Of a stretch of 64,000 nucleotides of DNA, positions 58,201 through 64,000 are shown one piece after another; position 1 is the stretch's first letter, and each line of letters opens with the position of its first letter. The position numbers and the translations under genes were made by a program. Under the pieces are notes generated by a model, which was not told the origin of the DNA, made no database searches, and worked only from the letters and a program-made list of their open reading frames with translations. This DNA comes from Flabesymbios commensalis (lineage: Eukaryota; Annelida; Polychaeta; Terebellida; Flabelligeridae). The stretch spans positions 36,818,363 to 36,882,362 of the forward strand of contig OZ024905.1 of NCBI GenBank assembly GCA_964017125.1, in the 5' to 3' direction.

Positions 58201-61200
58201 GGCGAGATGGGTTACACTGAGCCGAGAGAACCTCCTGAGGATGGTGAGATGGGTTACACTGAGCCGGGAGAACCTCCTGAGGATGGTGAGATGGGTTACA
58301 CTAAGTCGGGAGAACCTCCTGTGGATGGTGAGATGGGTTACAGTGAGTCGGCGGGAGAACCTCCTGAGGATGGTGAGATGGGTTACACTGAGCCGAGAGA
58401 ACCTCTAGAGGATGGTGAGATGGGTTACACTGACCCGGGGAACCTCCTGAGGATGATGAGATGAGTTACACTCAGTCGGGAGAACCTCCTGAGGATGGTG
58501 AGATGGGTTACACTGAGCCGAGAAAACCTCTAGAGGATGGTGAGATGGGTTACACTGAGCCGGGAGAACCTCCTGAGGATGGTGAAATGGGTTACACTGA
58601 GCCGGGAGAACCTCCTGAGGATGGTGAGATGGGTTGCACTGAGCCGGGAGAACCTCCTGAGGATGGTGAGATGGGTTACACTCAGTCGGGAGAACCTTCT
58701 GAGGATGGTGAGATGAGAGACACTGAGCCGAGAGAACCTCCTGAGGATGGTGAGATGGGTTACACTGAGCCAGGAGAACCTCCTGTGGATGGTGAGATGG
58801 GTTACACTGAGCCAAGAGTACCTCCTGAGGATGGTGAGATGGGTTACACTGAGTCGGGAGAACCTCCTGTGAATGGTGAGATGGGTTACACTGAGCCAAG
58901 AGAACCTCCTGAGGATGGTGAGATGGGTTACACTGAGCCGGGAGAACCTCCTGAGGATGGTGAGATGGGTTACAATGAGCAAGAGAACCTCCTGAGGATG
59001 GTGAGATGGGTTACACTGAGCCGGGAGAACCTTCTGAGGATGATGAGATTGGTTACACTCAGCCGGGAGAACCTCCTGAGGATGGTGAGATAGGTTACAC
59101 TGAGCCGAGAGAACCTCTTAAGGATGGTGAGATGGGTTACAATGAGCCAAGATAAACTCCTGAGGATGCTGAGATGGGTTACACTGAACCAAGATAACCT
59201 CCTGTGGATGGTGAGATGGGTTACACTGAGTCAGGAGAACCTCCTGAGGATGGTGAGATGGGTTATAATGAGCCAAGATAACCTCCTGAGGATGCTGAGA
59301 TGGGTTACACTGAGCCAGGAGAACCTCCTGAGGATGGCGAGATGGGTTACAATGAGCCAAGAGAACCTCCTGAGGATGGTGAGATGGGTTACACTCAGTC
59401 GGGAGAGCCTCCTGAGGATGGTGAGATGGGTTACACTGAGCCAAGAGAACCTCCTGAGGATGGTGAGATGGGTTACACTGAACCGGGAGAACCTCCTGAG
59501 GATGGTGAGATGGATTACACTCAGTCGGGAGAACCTCCTGAGGATGGTGAGATGGGTTACACTCAGTCGGGAGAACCTCCTGAGGAAGGTGAGATGGGTT
59601 ACACTCAGTCGGGAAAACCTCCTGAGGATGGTGAGATGGGTTACACTCAGTCAGGAGAATCTCCTGAGGATGGTGAGATGGGCTACACTGAGCCGGGAGG
59701 ACCTCCTGAGGATGGTGAGATGGGTTATACTCAGTCGGGAGAACCTCCTGAGGATGGTGAGATGGGTTACACTGAGCCGGAGAACCTCCTGAGGATGGTG
59801 AGGTGGGTTATATTGAGCCGGGAGAACCTCCTGTGGATGGTGAGATGGGTTGCCCTGAGCCAGGAGAACCTCCTGAGGATGGTGAGACGTGTTACACTGA
59901 GTCGGAAGAACCTCCTGAGGTTGGTGAGATGGGTTACACTGAGCCAAGAGAACCTCCTGAGGATGGTGAGATGGGTTACACTGAGCCGGGAGAACCTCCT
60001 GTGGATGGTGAGATGGGTTACACTGAGCCGGGAGAACCTACTGTGGATGGTGAGATGGGTTACACTGAGCCGAGAGAACCTCCTGAGGATGGTGAGATGG
60101 GTTACACTGAGCCGGGAGAACCTCCTGAGGATGGTGAGATGGGTTACACTAAATCGGGAGAACCTCCTGTGGATGTTGAGATGGGTTACACTGAGTCGGC
60201 GGGAGAACCTCCTGAGGATGGTGAGATGGGTTACACTGAGCCGAGAGAACCTCTAGAGGATGGTGAGATGGGTTACACTGACCCGGGGAACCTTCTGAGG
60301 ATCATGAGATGAGTTACACTCAGTCGGGAGAACCTCCTGAGGATGGTGAGATGGGTTACACTGAGCCGGGAGAACCTCCTGAGGATTGTGAGATGGGTTA
60401 CACTTAGCCGAGAAAACCTATAGAGGATGGTGAGATGGGTTACACTGAGCCGGGAGAACCTCCTGAGGATGGTGAAATGGGTTACACTGAGCCGGGAGAA
60501 CCTCCTGAGGATGGTGAGATGGGTTGCACTGAGCCGGGAGAACCTCCTGAGGATGGTGAGATGGGCTACACTCAGTCGGGAGAACCTCATGAGGATGGTG
60601 AGATGGGTTACACTGTGCCGAGAGAACCTCCTGAGGATGGTGAGATGGGTTACACTGAGCCGTGAGAACCTCCTGTGAATGGTGAGATGGGTTACACTGA
60701 GCCAAGAGAACCTCCTGAGGATGGTGAGATGGGTTACACTGAGCCGGGAGAACCTCCTGAGGATGGTGAGATGGGTTACAATGAGCAAGAGAACCTTCTG
60801 AGGATGGTGAGATGGGTTACACTCAGCCGGGAGAACCTCCTGAGGATGGTGAGATGGGTTACACTGAGCCGAGAGAACTTCTTAAGGATGGTGAGATGGG
60901 TTACAATGAGCCAAGATAACCTCCTGAGGATGGTGAGATGGGTTACACTGAGCCAGGAGAACCTCCTGAGGATGGTGAGATGGGTTATAATGAGCCAAGA
61001 TAACCTCCTGAGGATGCTGAGATGGGTTACACTGAGCCAGGAGAACCTCCTGAGGATGGCGAGATGGGTTACAATGAGCCAAGAGAACCTCCTGAGGATG
61101 GTGAGATGGGTTACACTCAGTCGGGAGAGCCTCCTGAGAATGGTGAGATGGGTTACACTGAGCCAAGAGAACCTCCTGAGGATGGTGAGATGGATTACAC

Positions 61201-61650
61201 TCAGTCGGGAGAACCTCCTGAGGATGGTGAGATGGGTTACACTCATTCGGGAGAACCTCCTCAGGAAGGTGAGATGGGTTACACTCAGTCGGGAAAACCT
61301 CCTGAGGATGGTGAGATGGGTTACACTCAGTCGGGAGAATCTCCTGAGGATGGTGAGATGGGTTACACTCAGTCGGGAGAACCTCCTGAGGATGGTGAGA
61401 TGGGTTACACTCAGTCGGGAGAATCTCCTGAGGATGGTGAGATGGGTTACATTCAGTCGGGAGAACCTCCTGAGGATGGTGAGATGGGTTACACTCAGTC
61501 GTGAGAACCTCCTGAGGATGGTGAGATGGGTTACACTCAGTCATGAGAACCTCCTGAGGATGGTGAGATGGGTTACATTCAGTCGGGAGAACCTCCTGAG
61601 GATGGTGAGATGGGTTACACTCAGTCGTGAGAACCTCCTGAGGATGGTAA
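55237..61650. repeat. 42-bp satellite, array 3 (6.4 kb)
   Basis: About 150 units. Higher-order blocks repeat inside it: runs with AATGAGCCAAGATAACCTCC recur near 56130, 59140 and 60900, and 57.5-58.4 kb resembles 59.7-60.3 kb. The right end passes without a break into GAGATG..GACACT-like SINE sequence at 61640-61670. Confidence 0.95.
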
Positions 61651-61970
61651 GATGAAGCAGATAACACTCCCAGCAAACACGAAGACTTGACCCATTGTTG
61701 TTTCAATGTTGGACCAACGTCGTGGGCGGTGGGGCAATATTGAAACAACATTGGGTCAAGTCCGTGTGTTTGCTGGGCTGTCCTCTAAACACAGGACTCG
61801 AAGTTCGAACCCTTGTGGTTTGAGGCCTAGCACGCTACCTCTCGGTCACGAAGCCTTTCACTACAATGCTGAATATTTACGTGTGGGCAGGGAAACCTGA
61901 ATAACAGAGATGGGCGAACCCATAAGCTCCGTCGTGACTGGCATGCGGCATGAAGAAACCACACCAAGGC
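61630..61970 (-). mobile_element. SINE remnant hosting the satellite's right end
   Basis: After the last satellite unit the sequence reads GATGGTAAGATGAAGCAGAT, then a MITE (61667-61778), then GTCCTCTAAACACAGGACTC and GGCCTAGCACGCTACCTCTC, GGTCACG. These match, in order, the SINE body and second tRNA-like unit of the copy at 25500-25812. The array therefore replaces the part of the SINE left of this point. Confidence 0.85.
61667..61778. mobile_element. CCAGCAAACA-family MITE inserted in the SINE
   Basis: CCCAGCAAACACGAAGACTT to GTGTTTGCTGGG. It interrupts the SINE string ACACT|GTCCTC with CT present on both sides, suggesting a 2-bp target duplication. This is the clearest insertion site for this family in the window. 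Confidence 0.87.
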
Positions 61971-63734
61971 CCCCAATGGACTGGATAATTGGCCTCTGCA
62001 ATTTTTTTCATGTATACTTTTTGGTAAATTTTCCATGATCAGTAAGTAGTATAGTTCAAAACTGTGATCAAGACCAATGCAGCAGACAGTAACTGAGCAC
62101 TTACTATGCTAGTTCTTTTAATAATTAGAGATTGTTGCACAAATAAACTATACATAAATATAAGCTGCCAAATAAAAAGAAAATAGTTGAAAAAATAAAC
62201 AGAATGAAACATAGTCCCTAAACGTAAATAATCTCCAATTCATTCATTGAAACATCAGAAAAACTTTACTAACAGACAAAGATTGAGAATGTTATACTTT
62301 TCTTCCTTTTCGTTCGTCGATATATTTTTCACCCCCCCCCCCCCACCCCCCGCGGCATTTTACGGCGCCGTATAATGTAACCGGTTACATTTCACGGCGA
62401 CTGGTAACATTATACGGACACAGCGTCAACGTATAATGCAACCAAAAGAAAACAGTGCCATACGACCGTATATTGTAACCAGTGCCGTATAATGTTAACG
62501 GGATAGTTTTCCAATACGTATATGTTATGAGGATTATACTCCCTCCGGGAAATTTTATTATAATTAGTATGCTTAAATTAAACTGAGTGAGTGGATATGT
62601 CTTCAAGCGGCGTCCGCTCGTTCCTTTCGCCTATATAGGGTACATTCGTGCATCCACTCGCTCGTCCGTTCGTCCGTCCATCTATCCCCTGACTCTTCAG
62701 TGCAGCCGTCCGTCCATAATGATAATAAGAATGCAGATTTATTTCGTACTCGTACATAAAACATAGTATACACAAAAGAATGCGACGGACTTACGTATTT
62801 AAATTGTTATCAGTATTTCCATGTTGCGTTACATTATAAGCCAATGGCGTGTTAATGTAACGTAGCAAAGACTTTGGCCTAATCTTTCATTTGGTTCCAG
62901 ATTGAATGGACTATATTATAACATGACGAATAACTAATTACGGCTCCTTTTTCATAAGTTTTAAAAATGTCATTGTACCAATCAATACATAATACTTTAA
63001 ATATCATTTCAATGTTTGAATTTCTTTTTTAATGGATGAATGACCTAATTAATTAGGTATAGCGCCAGCCGTTCTGTGTCTTCATGCAAAGCAAAAATTC
63101 GGTATTATAGTGCTCATATATTGAATTTTGGATTTGCAAATCAGTACCTTGCTCTTCTGACGAATGACAATCGACATGTATACACCAATCTATAATGCCC
63201 TTAAATAATTGTTTTTATGTACAATCAGTTCAAATTAAAACAAAAAATAACATTTATCTCATTCTTTTTTTAAAAAAAAGGTCGATATTAATATCAATCA
63301 TTTATTGACATTCCACTCAAATCAGTGACAAATCACATGTGTCCTAAATAAATATTAACAAAAATATGCCCTTTAAATCTTTTAATTTTAACAAATGCTT
63401 TCGGATCTCAAATAAAGGTATTATTGTTATTAAGCTATGCCAATCTTTGCCAGTTTATATTTCATTGAAATGGAGGAAGTCATTCTTCGATTGAAGATTG
63501 ATCAAGCAAACAGACTGAAGGAAATGAGTAAAGGAATCAGAAATACAAATAAACAGGGGGCGGGAAATAACGCGCCAACGAGTCAGCGAATAAATCAGCA
63601 AACGCTAATTGAATGAAAATGAACCAACGAATAAAAGAACGAGCGAACAAATAGACAGACGGACGGACAAGCGCTTGAACATGCCAAACGGAAATTAAAA
63701 ATGAATGAATGGAGCTTTTGTCTACATTTATTCT
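61971..63734. other. Intergenic, no gene seen
   Basis: Contains a C-run at 62332-62350 and a cluster of GTATAATGTAACC motifs in both orientations at 62370-62505. AT-rich otherwise. Confidence 0.5.
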
Positions 63735-63990
63735 CATATAGGCTAAATTGGTTCAGGAGAACCTGAGGATGTTGAGATGAATGAGATGACACTGCCCTCC
63801 AGACACAGGATTCAAAATTTGAACCCTGGTGGTCCCAGCAAAAGCACGTCAAGGAGGCTCCCTACAATAGCGAGGAAGAAATATCTTGTTTCTTTAAAAC
63901 CTGAATGTCAGAGCGACGGGCGAAACCCGCGATCTCCGACTTTCCAAGCAGAGACAGCTTTAACCACTGCACCAGTCAACCCGCAATTAT
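63735..63990 (-). mobile_element. Old dimeric tRNA-SINE
   Basis: Minus-strand copy with several small deletions. Its outer head (GGGCGAAACCCGCGATCTCC on the plus strand) is of the type seen at 7001 and not at 35512. Confidence 0.8.
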
Positions 63991-64000
63991 GTGACATTGA

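Noticed and set aside
45156-61655. Long open frames giving GEMGYTEPGEPPED, MVRWVTLSRENLLR and HHPQEVLPAQCNPS repeats, up to about 416 codons
   Set aside because: The unit is 42 bp, so open frames arise on both strands from periodicity. Frames break and shift at random units and the sequence matches a SINE body. I see no start context, splice sites or selection for one frame.

Overview
The window is animal genomic DNA: introns with GT-AG splice sites, tRNA-derived SINEs, a LINE, many small inverted-repeat elements and large satellite arrays in an AT-rich background. Protein domain types and gene structure suggest an invertebrate bilaterian, probably marine, but the sequence alone does not let me name the phylum.

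Two host genes are supported. (1) Positions 375-15351, plus strand: 20 exons of a nephrin orthologue (NPHS1 / Drosophila sns-hibris type). It has nine Ig-like modules, one of them the divergent 'spacer' module, then FN3, a transmembrane helix and a Tyr/Pro-rich tail ending in RGHLV. The signal-peptide exon lies left of the window. (2) Positions 27128-24380, minus strand: a three-exon gene for a small GPI-anchored protein. It has a signal peptide, a complete ten-cysteine Ly6/uPAR (three-finger) domain, a Thr/Ser-rich stalk and a hydrophobic C-terminal tail. I assembled it from exon phases and splice sites, because no single open frame shows it.

The rest is repeats. 15-24 kb holds inverted-repeat MITEs and a 62-63-bp minisatellite. 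27-32 kb holds a 29-bp minisatellite. A complete non-autonomous hAT-like element with an 8-bp target duplication occupies 32286-34040. Next comes a 2,475-bp tandem duplication (33925-36399 / 36400-38874) in which I see no difference between copies. From 39 to 61.7 kb there is a much larger diverged duplication. Each copy has a 5'-truncated CR1/Jockey-like LINE, about 4 kb of unique flank with unexplained ORFs, and a long array of a 42-bp minisatellite.

The most interesting reading is the origin of that 42-bp satellite. Its unit is almost the 3' body of the local dimeric tRNA-SINE, and the largest array (55237-61650) runs directly into the remaining tRNA-like part of a SINE copy. The array therefore seems to have grown inside a SINE, and its arrays then probably mediated the large duplication. 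A smaller analogue sits in nephrin, where a 63-bp minisatellite grew from the exon-4 splice donor and carries donor-like copies in several units.
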